In this document: in pieces, positions 54,158 to 63,932 of the stretch
Layout of the letters: the number at the start of each line of letters is the position of its first letter
Position numbering within the stretch: the first letter of the stretch is position 1
Source of the DNA: Nematostella vectensis
Lineage: Eukaryota > Cnidaria > Anthozoa > Actiniaria > Edwardsiidae
Assembly: GCF_932526225.1 (NCBI RefSeq)
Contig: NC_064038.1
Coordinates: 6,599,822-6,663,821 of the forward strand
DNA length: 64,000 nucleotides
Reading direction: 5' to 3'
Position numbers and translations under genes: made by a program
Notes under the pieces: generated by a model
Seen by the model: only the letters and a program-made list of their open reading frames with translations
What the model was told of the DNA's origin: nothing
Database searches by the model: none

Positions 54158-54372
54158 TTCTTTTTTGTTACCTTTTCGGTCAGCATTGATAGCAAAACCA
54201 AGCTAGCTCTAAAAAATGCACTGCTTGATAATAATCGAACAGTCATCCCTCGGTAATCTGATTCCATTTTCATTTCTCTGATTTCTCTTTCTCTTATGAA
54301 GTTTTTTTTTCATTTCTTACTCACTCTTCTCATGTTGAAGAGGGCATTATTTATTCTGTGAAAACGGTACAA

Positions 54373-54445
54373 GCCTCCGTAGTCTAATGGATATGACGTC
54401 GACCTCCTAAGCCGAAGGTTGCGGGTTCCAGTCCCGTCTGGGGTG
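54373..54445 (+). tRNA. tRNA-Arg(CCT) copy 23
   Basis: T loop TTCCAGT, acceptor CTGGGGT and anticodon stem TCGAC each carry a change. Confidence 0.65.
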
Positions 54446-54657
54446 TTCATTTTTGTTTTCTTATCAATCAGCATTGATAGCAATACCTAGCTAGCTCTAC
54501 AAAATGCACTCCTCGATAATCATCGAACAGTTGTCCCTCGGTACTCTTCTCCCATTTTCATTTCCCTGTATTCGCTTTAACTTATAATTTTTTTTCAACT
54601 CTTACTTACTCTTCTCATGTTGAAGAGGGCATTATTTGTTCTGTAAAAACGGTACAA

Positions 54658-54730
54658 GCCTCCGTAGTCTAATGGATAAGACGTCGGCCTCCTAAGCCGA
54701 AGGTTGCGGGTTCGAGTACCGTCGGGGGTG
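54658..54730 (+). tRNA. tRNA-Arg(CCT) copy 24
   Basis: T stem ACCGT breaks the closing T-stem pair and the B box; D loop GGATAAGAC. Confidence 0.7.
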
Positions 54731-54938
54731 TTCTTATTTGTTCCCTTTTCGAGCAGCATTGATATTATATTCTAGCTAGCTCTACAAAATGCACTGCTTG
54801 ATAATCGAACAGTCGTCCCTCGATAATCTTATTCCATTTTCATTTCCCTATATTCGCTTTCATTTATGAACTTTTTCATTTCTTACTCACTTTTCTCATG
54901 TTGAAAAGGACATTATTTGTTCTCTGAAAACGGTACAA

Positions 54939-55011
54939 GCCTCCGTAGTCTAATGGATATGACGTCGGCCTCCTAAGCCGAAGGTTGCGGGTTAGAGTCC
55001 CGTCGGGGGTG
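54939..55011 (+). tRNA. tRNA-Arg(CCT) copy 25
   Basis: T loop TTAGAGT loses the conserved C56 and damages the B box; the rest is consensus. Confidence 0.65.
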
Positions 55012-55222
55012 TTCTTATTTGTTCCCTTTTCGATCAGCATTGATAATATAATCTAGCTAGCTCTACAAAATGCACTGCTTGATAATCATCGAGCAGTCGT
55101 CCCTCGATAATGTTATTCCATTTTCATTTCCTAATATTCGCTTTCATTTATGAACTTTTTCATTTCTTACTCAATCTTCTCATGTTGAAAAGGACATTAT
55201 TTGTTCTCTGAAAACGGTACAA

Positions 55223-55295
55223 GCCTCCGTAGTCTAATGGATATGACGTCGGCCTCCTAAGCCGGAGGTTGCGGGTTCGAGTCCCGTCGGGGGTG
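55223..55295 (+). tRNA. tRNA-Arg(CCT) copy 26
   Basis: Consensus except a T-G wobble at the top of the anticodon stem. Confidence 0.92.
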
Positions 55296-55506
55296 TTCTT
55301 ATTTGTTCCCTTTTCGATCAGCATTGAAATTATAATCATCTAGCTAGCTCTACAAAATGCACTGCTTAATAATCGGACAGTCGTCCCTCGATAATCTTAT
55401 TCTATTTTCAGTTCAATGTATTCGCGTTCACTTATGAACTTTTTTATTTCTTACTCACTCTTCTTATGTTGAAGAGGACATTATTTGTTCTCTGAAAACG
55501 GTACAA

Positions 55507-55579
55507 GCCTCCGTAGTCTAATGGATACGACGTTGGCCGCCTAAGCCGAAGGTTGCGGGTTCGAGTCCCGTCGGGGGTG
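55507..55579 (+). tRNA. tRNA-Arg(CCT) copy 27, U33 lost
   Basis: The anticodon loop reads CGCCTAA, so the universally conserved U33 is G. Its partner, copy 21, is normal. Probably not functional in decoding. Confidence 0.6.
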
Positions 55580-55790
55580 TTCTTCTTTGTTTCCTTTTCG
55601 ATTAGCATTGATAGCAAAATCAAGCCTTCTCTACAAAATGCACTGCTTGATAATCGAAATATCATTCCTCCGTAATATGATTCCATTTTCATTTCCCTGA
55701 TTTCTCTTTCTCTTATGAAGTTTTTTTTTCATTTCTACTCACTCTTCTCATGTTGAAGAGGGCATTATTTGTTCTGTGAAAACGGTACAA

Positions 55791-55863
55791 GCCTCCGTAG
55801 TCTAATGGATATGAAGTCGGCCTCCTAAGCCGAAGGTTGCCGGTTCGAGTCCCGTCGGGAGTG
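55791..55863 (+). tRNA. tRNA-Arg(CCT) copy 28
   Basis: Partner of copy 22 with a further acceptor change (CGGGAGT). Confidence 0.65.
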
Positions 55864-56078
55864 TTCTTTTTTGTTACCTTTTCGGTCAGCATTGATAGCA
55901 AAACCAAGCTAGCTCTAAAAAATGCACTGCTTGATAATAATCGAACAGTCATCCCTCGGTAATCTGATTCCATTTTCATTTCTCTGATTTCTCTTTCTCT
56001 TATGAAGTTTTTTTTTCATTTCTTACTCACTCTTCTCATGTTGAAGAGGGCATTATTTATTCTGTGAAAACGGTACAA

Positions 56079-56151
56079 GCCTCCGTAGTCTAATGGATAT
56101 GACGTCGACCTCCTAAGCCGAAGGTTGCGGGTTCCAGTCCCGTCGGGGGTG
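56079..56151 (+). tRNA. tRNA-Arg(CCT) copy 29
   Basis: Partner of copy 23 with a normal acceptor; T loop TTCCAGT. Confidence 0.7.
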
Positions 56152-56363
56152 TTCATTTTTGTTTTCTTATCAATCAGCATTGATAGCAAGACCTAGCTAG
56201 CTCTACAAAATGCACTCCTCGATAATCATCGAACAGTTGTCCCTCGGTACTCTTCTCCCATTTTCATTTCCCTGTATTCGCTTTAACTTATAATCTTTTT
56301 TCAACTCTTACTTACTCTTCTCATGTTGAAGAGGGCATTATTTGTTCTGTAAAAACGGTACAA

Positions 56364-56436
56364 GCCTCCGTAGTCTAATGGATAAGACGTCGGCCTCCTA
56401 AGCCGAAGGTTGCGGGTTCTAGTACCGTCGGGGGTG
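56364..56436 (+). tRNA. tRNA-Arg(CCT) copy 30
   Basis: T arm TTCTAGTACC carries two B-box changes; partner of copy 24. Confidence 0.6.
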
Positions 56437-56644
56437 TTCTTATTTGTTCCCTTTTCGAGCAGCATTGATATTATATTCTAGCTAGCTCTACAAAATGCAC
56501 TGCTTGATAATCGAACAGTCGTCCCTCGATAATCTTATTCCATTTTCATTTCCCTATATTCGCTTTCACTTATGAACTTTTTCATTTCTTACTCACTCTT
56601 CTCATGTTGAAAAGGACATTATTTGTTCTCTGAAAACGGTACAA

Positions 56645-56717
56645 GCCTCCGTAGTCTAATGGATATGACGTCGGCCTCCTAAGCCGAAGGTTGCGGGTTA
56701 GAGTCCCGTCGGGGGTG
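56645..56717 (+). tRNA. tRNA-Arg(CCT) copy 31
   Basis: Partner of copy 25; T loop TTAGAGT. Confidence 0.65.
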
Positions 56718-56928
56718 TTCTTATTTGTTCCCTTTTCGATCAGCATTGATAATATAATCTAGCTAGCTCTACAAAATGCACTGCTTGATAATCATCGAGC
56801 AGTCGTCCCTCGATAATCTTATTCCATTTTCATTTCCTAATATTCGCTTTCATTTATGAACTTTTTCATTTCTTACTCACTCTTCTCATGTTGAAAAGGA
56901 CATTATTTGTTCTCTGAAAACGGTACAA

Positions 56929-57001
56929 GCCTCCGTAGTCTAATGGATATGACGTCGGCCTCCTAAGCCGGAGGTTGCGGGTTCGAGCCTCGTCGGGGGT
57001 G
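56929..57001 (+). tRNA. tRNA-Arg(CCT) copy 32
   Basis: T arm TTCGAGCCTCG and one wobble in the anticodon stem. Confidence 0.75.
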
Positions 57002-57213
57002 TTCATTTTTGTTTCCTTATCAATCAGCATTGTTAGCAAAACCTAGCTAGCTCTACAAAATGCACTGCTTGATAATCATCGAACAGTTGTCACTCGGTAA
57101 TCTTCTCCCACTTTCATTTCCCTGTATTCGCTTTCACTTGTAATCTTTTTTCAACTCTTACTTACTCTTCTCATGTTAAAGAGGGCATTATTTATTCTGT
57201 TCAACCGGTACAA

Positions 57214-57286
57214 GCCTCCGTAGTCTAATGGATATGACATCGGCATCCTAAGCCGAAGGTTGCGGGTTCGAGTCCCGTCGTGGGTG
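57214..57286 (+). tRNA. tRNA-Arg(CCT) copy 33
   Basis: Anticodon loop ATCCTAA (C32 changed) and acceptor CGTGGGT with one mismatch. Confidence 0.65.
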
Positions 57287-57496
57287 TTTTTTTTTTGTTC
57301 CCTTTTCGATCAGCATTGATAGCAAAATCTAGCTAGCTCTACAAAATGCACTGTTGATAATCTAACAGACCTCCCTCGGTAATCTGATTCCATTTTCAGT
57401 TCCCTGTATTCTCTTTCTCTCATGAAGTTTCTTTTAATTTCTACTCACTCTTTTCATGTTGAAGAGGGCATTATTTATTCTGTGGAAACGGTACAA

Positions 57497-57569
57497 GCCT
57501 CCGTAGTCTAATGGATATGACGTCGACCTCCTAAGCCGAAGGTTGCGGGTTCGAGTCCCGTCGGGGGTG
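57497..57569 (+). tRNA. tRNA-Arg(CCT) copy 34
   Basis: TCGAC anticodon stem; otherwise consensus. Confidence 0.8.
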
Positions 57570-57738
57570 TTCATTTTTGTTTCCTTATCAATCAGCATTG
57601 ATAGCAAAACCTAGCTAGCTCAACAAAATGCACTGCTTGATAATCATCGAACAGTTGTCCCTCGGTAATCTTCTCCCATTTTCAATTTCCTGTTCTCATG
57701 TTAAAGAGGGCATTATTTGTTCTGTGAAAACGGTACAA

Positions 57739-57810
57739 GCCTCCGTAGTCTAATGGATATGACGTCGGCCACCTAAATCGAAGGTTGCGGGTTCGAGTCC
57801 CGTCCGGGTG
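57739..57810 (+). pseudogene. tRNA-Arg-like copy 35, broken
   Basis: Anticodon loop CACCTAA loses U33, the stem 3' strand is ATCGA, and one base is missing from the 3' acceptor strand (72 nt). Confidence 0.75.
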
Positions 57811-58021
57811 TTCTTTATTTGTTACCTATTTGATCAGCATTGATAGCAAAATCAAGTCTGCTCTACAAAATGCACTGCTTGATAATGGAACAGTCATCCC
57901 GCGGTAATCTGATTCCATTTTCATTTCCCTGTATTCTCTTTCTCTCATGAAGTTTCTTTTCATTTCTACTCACTCTTCTCATGTTGAAGAGGACATTATT
58001 TGTTTTGTGAAAACGGTACAA

Positions 58022-58094
58022 GCCTCCGTAGTCTAATGGATATGACGTCAGCCTCCTAAGCCAAAGGTTGCGGGTTCGAGTCCCGTCGGGGGTG
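58022..58094 (+). tRNA. tRNA-Arg(CCT) copy 36
   Basis: Anticodon stem TCAGC/GCCAA has two mismatches; boxes intact. Confidence 0.7.
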
Positions 58095-58299
58095 TTCTTA
58101 TTTGTTCCCTTTTCGATCAGCATTGATAATCTAGCTAGCTCTACAAAATGCACTGCTTGATAATGGAACAGTCATCCCTCGGTAATCTTATTCCATTTTC
58201 ATTTCCCTGTATTCTCTTTCTTTCATAAAGTTTCTTTTAATTTCTACTAACTCTTCTCATGTTGAAGAGGGCATTATTTATTCTGTGCAAACGGTACAA

Positions 58300-58372
58300 G
58301 CCTCCGTAGTCTAATGGATATGACGTCGGCCTCCTAAGCCGAAGGTTGCGGGTTCGAGTCCCGTCGGGGGTG
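58300..58372 (+). tRNA. tRNA-Arg(CCT) copy 37, consensus
   Basis: Identical to consensus. Confidence 0.95.
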
Positions 58373-58583
58373 TTCTTAATTGTTCCCTTTTCGATCAGCA
58401 TTGAAATTATAATCATCTAGCTAGCTCTACAAAATGCACTGCTTAATAATCGGACAGTCGTCCCTCGATAATCTTATTCCATTTTCAGTTCAATGTATTC
58501 GCGTTCACTTATGAACTTTTTTATTTCTTACTCACTCTTCTTATGTTGAAGAGGACATTATTTGTTCTCTGAAAACGGTACAA

Positions 58584-58650
58584 GCCTCCGTAGTCTAATG
58601 GATATGACGTCGGCCTCCTAAGCCGAAGGTTGCGGGTTCGAGTCCCGTCG
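58584..58650 (+). pseudogene. tRNA-Arg-like copy 38, acceptor strand deleted
   Basis: Consensus through the T arm, but the 3' acceptor strand is deleted so that the T arm is followed directly by TTCTTTTTTG. The internal promoter is intact, so it may still be transcribed. Confidence 0.8.
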
Positions 58651-58862
58651 TTCTTTTTTGTTCCCTTTTCGATCAGCATTGATAGCAAAACCTAGCTAGC
58701 TCTACAAAATGTACTGCTTGATAATAATCGAACAGTTGTCCCTCGGTAATCTTCTCCCATTTTCATTTCCCTGTATTCGCTGTCACTTATAATCTTTTTT
58801 CAACTCTTACTCACTCTTCTCATGTTGAAAAGGACATTATTTGTTCTCTGAAAACGGTACAA

Positions 58863-58935
58863 ACCTCCGTAGTCTAATGGATATGACGTCGGCCTCCTAA
58901 GCCGAAGGTTGCGGGTTCGAGTCCCGTCGGGGGTG
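58863..58935 (+). tRNA. tRNA-Arg(CCT) copy 39
   Basis: Consensus except A at position 1, which gives a Watson-Crick A-T pair with position 72. Confidence 0.9.
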
Positions 58936-59145
58936 TTCTTATTTGTTCCCTTTTCGATCAGCATTGATAGCAAAACGTAGCTAGCTCTACAAAATGCACT
59001 GCTTGATAATCATCGAACAGTCGTCCTTCGATAATCTTATTCCATTTTTAGTTCCCTGTATTCGATTTCACTTATGAACTTTTTCATTTCTACTCACTCT
59101 TCTCATGTTGAAGAGGACATTATTTGTTTTGTGAAAACGGTACAA

Positions 59146-59218
59146 GCCTCCGTAGTCTAATGGATATGACGTCAGCCTCCTAAGCCGAAGGTTGCGGGTT
59201 CGAGTCCCGTCGGGGGTG
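59146..59218 (+). tRNA. tRNA-Arg(CCT) copy 40
   Basis: TCAGC anticodon stem with one mismatch. Confidence 0.8.
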
Positions 59219-59423
59219 TTCTTATTTGTTCCCTTTTCGATCAGCATTGATAATCTAGCTAGCTCTACAAAATGCACTGCTTGATAATGGAACAGTCATC
59301 CCTCGGTAATCTTATTCCATTTTCATTTCCCTGTATTCTCTTTCTTTCATAAAGTTTCTTTTAATTTCTACTCACTCCTCTCATGTTGAAGAGGGCATTA
59401 TTTATTCTGTGCAAACGGTACAA

Positions 59424-59496
59424 GCCTCCGTAGTCTAATGGATATGACGTCGGCCTCCTAAGCCGAAGGTTGCGGGTTCGAGTCCCGTCGGGGGTG
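59424..59496 (+). tRNA. tRNA-Arg(CCT) copy 41, consensus
   Basis: Identical to consensus. Confidence 0.95.
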
Positions 59497-59707
59497 TTCT
59501 TATTTGTTCCCTTTTCGATCAGCATTGAAATTATAATCATCTAGCTAGCTCTACAAAATGCACTGCTTAATAATCGGACAGTCGTCCCTCGATAATCTTA
59601 TTCCATTTTCAGTTCCCTGTATTCGCTTTCACTTATGAACTTTTTCATTTCCTACTCACTATTCTCATGTTGAAGAGGGCATTATTTTTTCTGTGGAAAC
59701 GGTACAA

Positions 59708-59780
59708 GCCTCCGTAGTCTAATGGATATGACGTCGGCCTCCTAAGCGGAAGGTGACGGGTTCGAGTCCCGTCGGGGGTG
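59708..59780 (+). tRNA. tRNA-Arg(CCT) copy 42
   Basis: Anticodon stem GCGGA has a G-G mismatch; T stem ACGGG still pairs. Confidence 0.75.
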
Positions 59781-59991
59781 TTCTTATTTGTTCACTTTTC
59801 GATCAGCATTGATAGCAAAACCTAGCTATCTCTACAAAATGCACTGCTTGATAATCGAACAGTCGTTCCTCGATAATCTTATTCCATTTTCAGTTCCCTG
59901 TATTCGCGTTCACTTATGAACTTTTTTATTTCTTATTCACTCCTTTTCTTATGTTGAAAAGGACATTATTTATTCTCTAAAAACGGTACAA

Positions 59992-60064
59992 GCCTCCGTA
60001 GGCTAATGGATATGACGTCGGCCTCATAAGCCGAAGGTTGCGGGTTCGAGTCCGGTCGGGGGTG
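59992..60064 (+). tRNA. tRNA-like copy 43, anticodon CAT
   Basis: Anticodon loop CTCATAA: the anticodon is CAT (Met) on an Arg-type body. Also G at position 11 and a T-stem mismatch (CCGGT). The partner, copy 52, keeps CCT, so the change is recent. Confidence 0.7.
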
Positions 60065-60233
60065 TTCATTTTTGTTTCCTTATCAATCAGCATTGATAGC
60101 AAAACCTAGCTAGCTCAACAAAATGCACTGCTTGATAATCATCGAACAGTTGTCCCTCGGTAATCTTCTCCCATTTTCAATTTCCTGTTCTCATGTTAAA
60201 GAGGGCATTATTTGTTCTGTAAAAACGGTACAA

Positions 60234-60305
60234 GCCTCCGTAGTCTAATGGATATGACGTCGGCCACCTAAATCGAAGGTTGCGGGTTCGAGTCCCGTCC
60301 GGGTG
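60234..60305 (+). pseudogene. tRNA-Arg-like copy 44, broken
   Basis: Same lesions as copy 35 (CACCTAA loop, 72 nt). Confidence 0.75.
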
Positions 60306-60516
60306 TTCTTTATTTGTTACCTATTTGATCAGCATTGATAGCAAAATCAAGTCTGCTCTACAAAATGCACTGCTTGATAATGGAACAGTCATCCCGCGGT
60401 AATCTGATTCCATTTTCATTTCCCTGTATTCTCTTTCTCTCATGAAGTTTCTTTTCATTTCTACTCACTCTTCTCATGTTGAAGAGGACATTATTTGTTT
60501 TGTGAAAACGGTACAA

Positions 60517-60589
60517 GCCTCCGTAGTCTAATGGATATGACGGCAGCCTCCTAAGCCGAAGGTTGCGGGTTCGAGTCCCGTCGGGGGTG
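60517..60589 (+). tRNA. tRNA-Arg(CCT) copy 45
   Basis: Anticodon stem GCAGC/GCCGA has two mismatches. Confidence 0.7.
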
Positions 60590-60794
60590 TTCTTATTTGT
60601 TCCCTTTTCGATCAGCATTGATAATCTAGCTAGCTCTACAAAATGCACTGCTTTATAATGGAACAGTCATCCCTCGGTAATCTTATTCCATTTTCATTTC
60701 CCTGTATTCTCTTTCTTTCATAAAGTTTCTTTTAATTTCTACTCACTCTTCTCATGTTGAAGAGGGCATTATTTATTCTGTGCAAACGGTACAA

Positions 60795-60867
60795 GCCTCC
60801 GTAGTCTAATGGATATGACGTCGGCCTCCTAAGCCGAAGGTTGCGGGTTCGAGTCCCGTCGGGGGTG
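60795..60867 (+). tRNA. tRNA-Arg(CCT) copy 46, consensus
   Basis: Consensus body; the 3' flank starts ATC rather than TTC. Confidence 0.93.
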
Positions 60868-61078
60868 ATCTTATTTGTTCCCTTTTCGATCAGCATTGAA
60901 ATTATAATCATCTAGCTAGCTCTACAAAATGCACTGCTTAATAATCGGACAGTCGTCCCTCGATAATCTTATTCCATTTTCAGTTCAATGTATTCGCGTT
61001 CACTTATGAACTTTTTTATTTCTTACTCACTCTTCTTATGTTGAAGAGGACATTATTTGTTCTCTGAAAACGGTACAA

Positions 61079-61145
61079 GCCTCCGTAGTCTAATGGATAT
61101 GACGTCGGCCTCCTAAGCCGAAGGTTGCGGGTTCGAGTCCCGTCG
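61079..61145 (+). pseudogene. tRNA-Arg-like copy 47, acceptor strand deleted
   Basis: Same deletion as copy 38, its higher-order-repeat partner. Confidence 0.8.
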
Positions 61146-61357
61146 TTCTTTTTTGTTCCCTCTTCGATCAGCATTGATAGCAAAACCTAGCTAGCTCTAC
61201 AAAATGTACTGCTTGATAATAATCGAACAGTTGTCCCTTGGTAATCTTCTCCCATTTTCATTTCCCTGTATTCGCTGTCACTTATAATCTTTTTTCAACT
61301 CTTACTCACTCTTCTCATGTTGAAAAGGACATTATTTGTTCTCTGAAAACGGTACAA

Positions 61358-61430
61358 GCCTCCGTAGTCTAATGGATATGACGTCGGCCTCCTAAGCCGA
61401 AGGTTGCGGGTTCGTGTCCCGTCGGGGGTG
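61358..61430 (+). tRNA. tRNA-Arg(CCT) copy 48
   Basis: T loop TTCGTGT loses the conserved A58; otherwise consensus. Confidence 0.7.
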
Positions 61431-61640
61431 TTCTTATTTGTTCTCTTTTCGATCAGCATTGATAGCAAAACCTAGCTAGCTCTACAAAATGCACTGCTTG
61501 ATAATCATCGAACAGTCGTCCCTCGATAATCTTATTCCATTTTCAGTTCCCTGTATTCGATTTCACTTATGAACTTTTTCATTTCTACTCACTCTTCTCA
61601 TGTTGAAGAGGACATTATTTGTTTTGTGAAAACGGTACAA

Positions 61641-61713
61641 GCCTCCGTAGTCTAATGGATATGACGTCAGCCTCTTAAGCCGAAGGTTGCGGGTTCGAGT
61701 CCCGTCGGGGGTG
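61641..61713 (+). tRNA. tRNA-like copy 49, anticodon CTT
   Basis: Anticodon loop CTCTTAA: the anticodon is CTT (Lys) on an Arg-type body. The partner, copy 40, keeps CCT. Confidence 0.7.
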
Positions 61714-61918
61714 TTCTTATTTGTTCCCTTTTCGATCAGCATTGATAATCTAGCTAGCTCTACAAAATGCACTGCTTGATAATGGAACAGTCATCCCTCG
61801 GTAATCTTATTCCATTTTCATTTCCCTGTATTCTCTTTCTTTCATAAAGTTTCTTTTAATTTCTACTCACTCTTCTCATGTTGAAGAGGGCATTATTTAT
61901 TCTGTGCAAACGGTACAA

Positions 61919-61991
61919 GCCTCCGTAGTCTAATGGATATGACGTCGGCCTCCTAAGCCGAAGGTTGCGGGTTCGAGTCCCGTCGGGGGTG
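61919..61991 (+). tRNA. tRNA-Arg(CCT) copy 50, consensus
   Basis: Identical to consensus. Confidence 0.95.
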
Positions 61992-62202
61992 TTCTTATTT
62001 GTTCCCTTTTCGATCAGCATTGAAATAATAATCATCTAGCTAGCTCTACAAAATGCACTGCTTAATAATCGGACAGTCGTCCCTCGATAATCTTATTCCA
62101 TTTTCAGTTCCCTGTATTCGCTTTCACTTATGAACTTTTTCATTTCCTACTCACTATTCTCATGTTGAAGAGGGCATTATTTTTTCTGTGGAAACGGTAC
62201 AT

Positions 62203-62275
62203 GCCTCCGTAGTCTAATGGATATGACGTCGGCCTCCTAAGCGGAAGGTGACGAGTTCGAGTCCCGTCGGGGGTG
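62203..62275 (+). tRNA. tRNA-Arg(CCT) copy 51
   Basis: GCGGA anticodon stem and ACGAG T stem each have a mismatch; partner of copy 42. Confidence 0.65.
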
Positions 62276-62486
62276 TTCTTGTTTGTTCACTTTTCGATCA
62301 GCATTGATAGCAAAACCTAGCTAGCTCTACAAAATGCACTGCTTGATAATCGAACAGTCGTTCCTCGATAATCTTATTCCATTTTCAGTTCCCTGTATTC
62401 GCGTTCACTTATGAACTTTTTCATTTCTTATTCACTCCTTTTCTTATGTTGAAAAGGACATTATTTATTCTCTGAAAACGGTACAA

Positions 62487-62559
62487 GCCTCCGTAGGCTA
62501 ATGGATATGACGTCGGCCTCCTAAGCCTAAGGTTGCGGGTTCGAGTCCGGTCGGGGGTG
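62487..62559 (+). tRNA. tRNA-Arg(CCT) copy 52
   Basis: G at position 11, GCCTA anticodon stem and CCGGT T stem; anticodon CCT. Confidence 0.7.
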
Positions 62560-62728
62560 TTCATTTTTGTTTCCTTATCAATCAGCATTGATAGCAAAAC
62601 CTAGCTAGCTCAACAAAATGCACTGCTTGATAATCATCGAACAGTTGTCCCTCGGTAATCTTCTCCCATTTTCAATTTCCTGTTCTCATGTTAAAGAGGG
62701 CATTATTTGTTCTGTGAAAACGGTACAA

Positions 62729-62800
62729 GCCTCCGTAGTCTAATGGATATGACGTCGGCCACCTAAATCGAAGGTTGCGGGTTCGAGTCCCGTCCGGGTG
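62729..62800 (+). pseudogene. tRNA-Arg-like copy 53, broken
   Basis: Same lesions as copies 35 and 44. Confidence 0.75.
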
Positions 62801-63011
62801 TTCTTTATTTGTTACCTATTTGATCAGCATTGATAGCAAAATCAAGTCTGCTCTACAAAATGCACTGCTTGATAATGGAACAGTCATCCCGCGGTAATCT
62901 GATTCCATTTTCATTTCCCTGTATTCTCTTTCTCTCATGAAGTTTCTTTTCATTTCTACTCACTCTTCTCATGTTGAAGAGGACATTATTTGTTTTGTGA
63001 AAACGGTACAA

Positions 63012-63084
63012 GCCTCCGTAGTCTAATGGATATGACGTCAGCCTCCTAAGCCGAAGGTTGCGGGTTCGAGTCCCGTCGGGGGTG
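63012..63084 (+). tRNA. tRNA-Arg(CCT) copy 54
   Basis: TCAGC anticodon stem with one mismatch. Confidence 0.8.
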
Positions 63085-63295
63085 TTCTTATTTGTTCCCT
63101 TTTCGATCAGCATTGAAATTATAATCATCTAGCTAGCTCTACAAAATGCACTGCTTAATAATCGGACAGTCGTTCCTCGATAATCTTATTCCATTTTCAG
63201 TTCGCTGTATTCGCGTTTACTTATGAACTTTTTCATTTCTTATTCACTCTTCTTATGTTGAAAAGGACATTATTTGTTCTCTGAAAACGGTACAA

Positions 63296-63368
63296 GCCTC
63301 CGTAGTCTAATGGATATGACGTCGGCCTCCTAAGCCGAAGGTTGCGGGTTCGAGTCCCGTCGGGGGTG
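63296..63368 (+). tRNA. tRNA-Arg(CCT) copy 55, consensus
   Basis: Identical to consensus. Confidence 0.95.
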
Positions 63369-63578
63369 TTCTTTTTTTGTTCCCTTTTCGATCAGCATTG
63401 ATAGCAAAATCTAGCTAGCTCTACAAAATGCACTGTTGATAATCTAACAGACCTCCCTCGGTAATCTGATTCCATTTTCAGTTCCCTGTATTCTCTTTCT
63501 CTCATGAAGTTTCTTTTAATTTCTACTCACTCTTTTCATGTTGAAGAGGGCATTATTTATTCTGTGGAAACGGTACAA

Positions 63579-63651
63579 GCCTCCGTAGTCTAATGGATAT
63601 GACTTCGGCCTCCGAAGCGGAAGGTTGCGGGTTCGAGTCCCGTCGGGGGTG
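63579..63651 (+). tRNA. tRNA-Arg(CCG) copy 56
   Basis: Anticodon loop CTCCGAA: the anticodon is CCG, still arginine but for codon CGG. G-G mismatch in the anticodon stem (GCGGA) and T at position 26. Confidence 0.7.
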
Positions 63652-63859
63652 TTCTTATTTGTTCCCTTTTCGATCAGAATTGATAGCAAAACCTAGCTAG
63701 CTCTACAAAATGCACTGCTAGATAATCGAACAGTCGTTCCTCGATAATCTTATTCCATTTTCAGTTCCCTGTATTCGCGTTCACTTATGAACTTTTTCAT
63801 TTCTTATTCACTCTTCTTATGTTGAAAAGGACATTATTTGTTCTCTGAAAACGGTACAA

Positions 63860-63932
63860 GCCTCCGTAGTCTAATGGATATGACGTCGGCCTCCTAAGCC
63901 GAAGGTTGCGGGTTCGAGTCCCGTCGGGGGTG
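63860..63932 (+). tRNA. tRNA-Arg(CCT) copy 57, consensus
   Basis: Identical to consensus; the last full copy. The array continues past the window. Confidence 0.95.

Larger units (their letters stand above)
53801..57213 (+). repeat. 6-unit higher-order repeat, two copies
   Basis: Units at 53801, 54085, 54373, 54658, 54939 and 55223 recur at 55507, 55791, 56079, 56364, 56645 and 56929 (period 1706). Confidence 0.85.
57739..63295 (+). repeat. 9-unit higher-order repeat, two full copies and part of a third
   Basis: The spacing series 283, 278, 284, 279, 283, 278, 284, 284, 242 occurs at 57739-60233 and again at 60234-62728 (each 2495 bp). A third copy starts at 62729 and departs after two units. 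Confidence 0.9.

Noticed and set aside
48061-63128. Repeated minus-strand ORFs with the peptide NTPDGTRTRNLRLRR
   Set aside because: They are the reverse strand of the tRNA-Arg genes; the shared peptide is a translation of the tRNA, a known annotation artefact.
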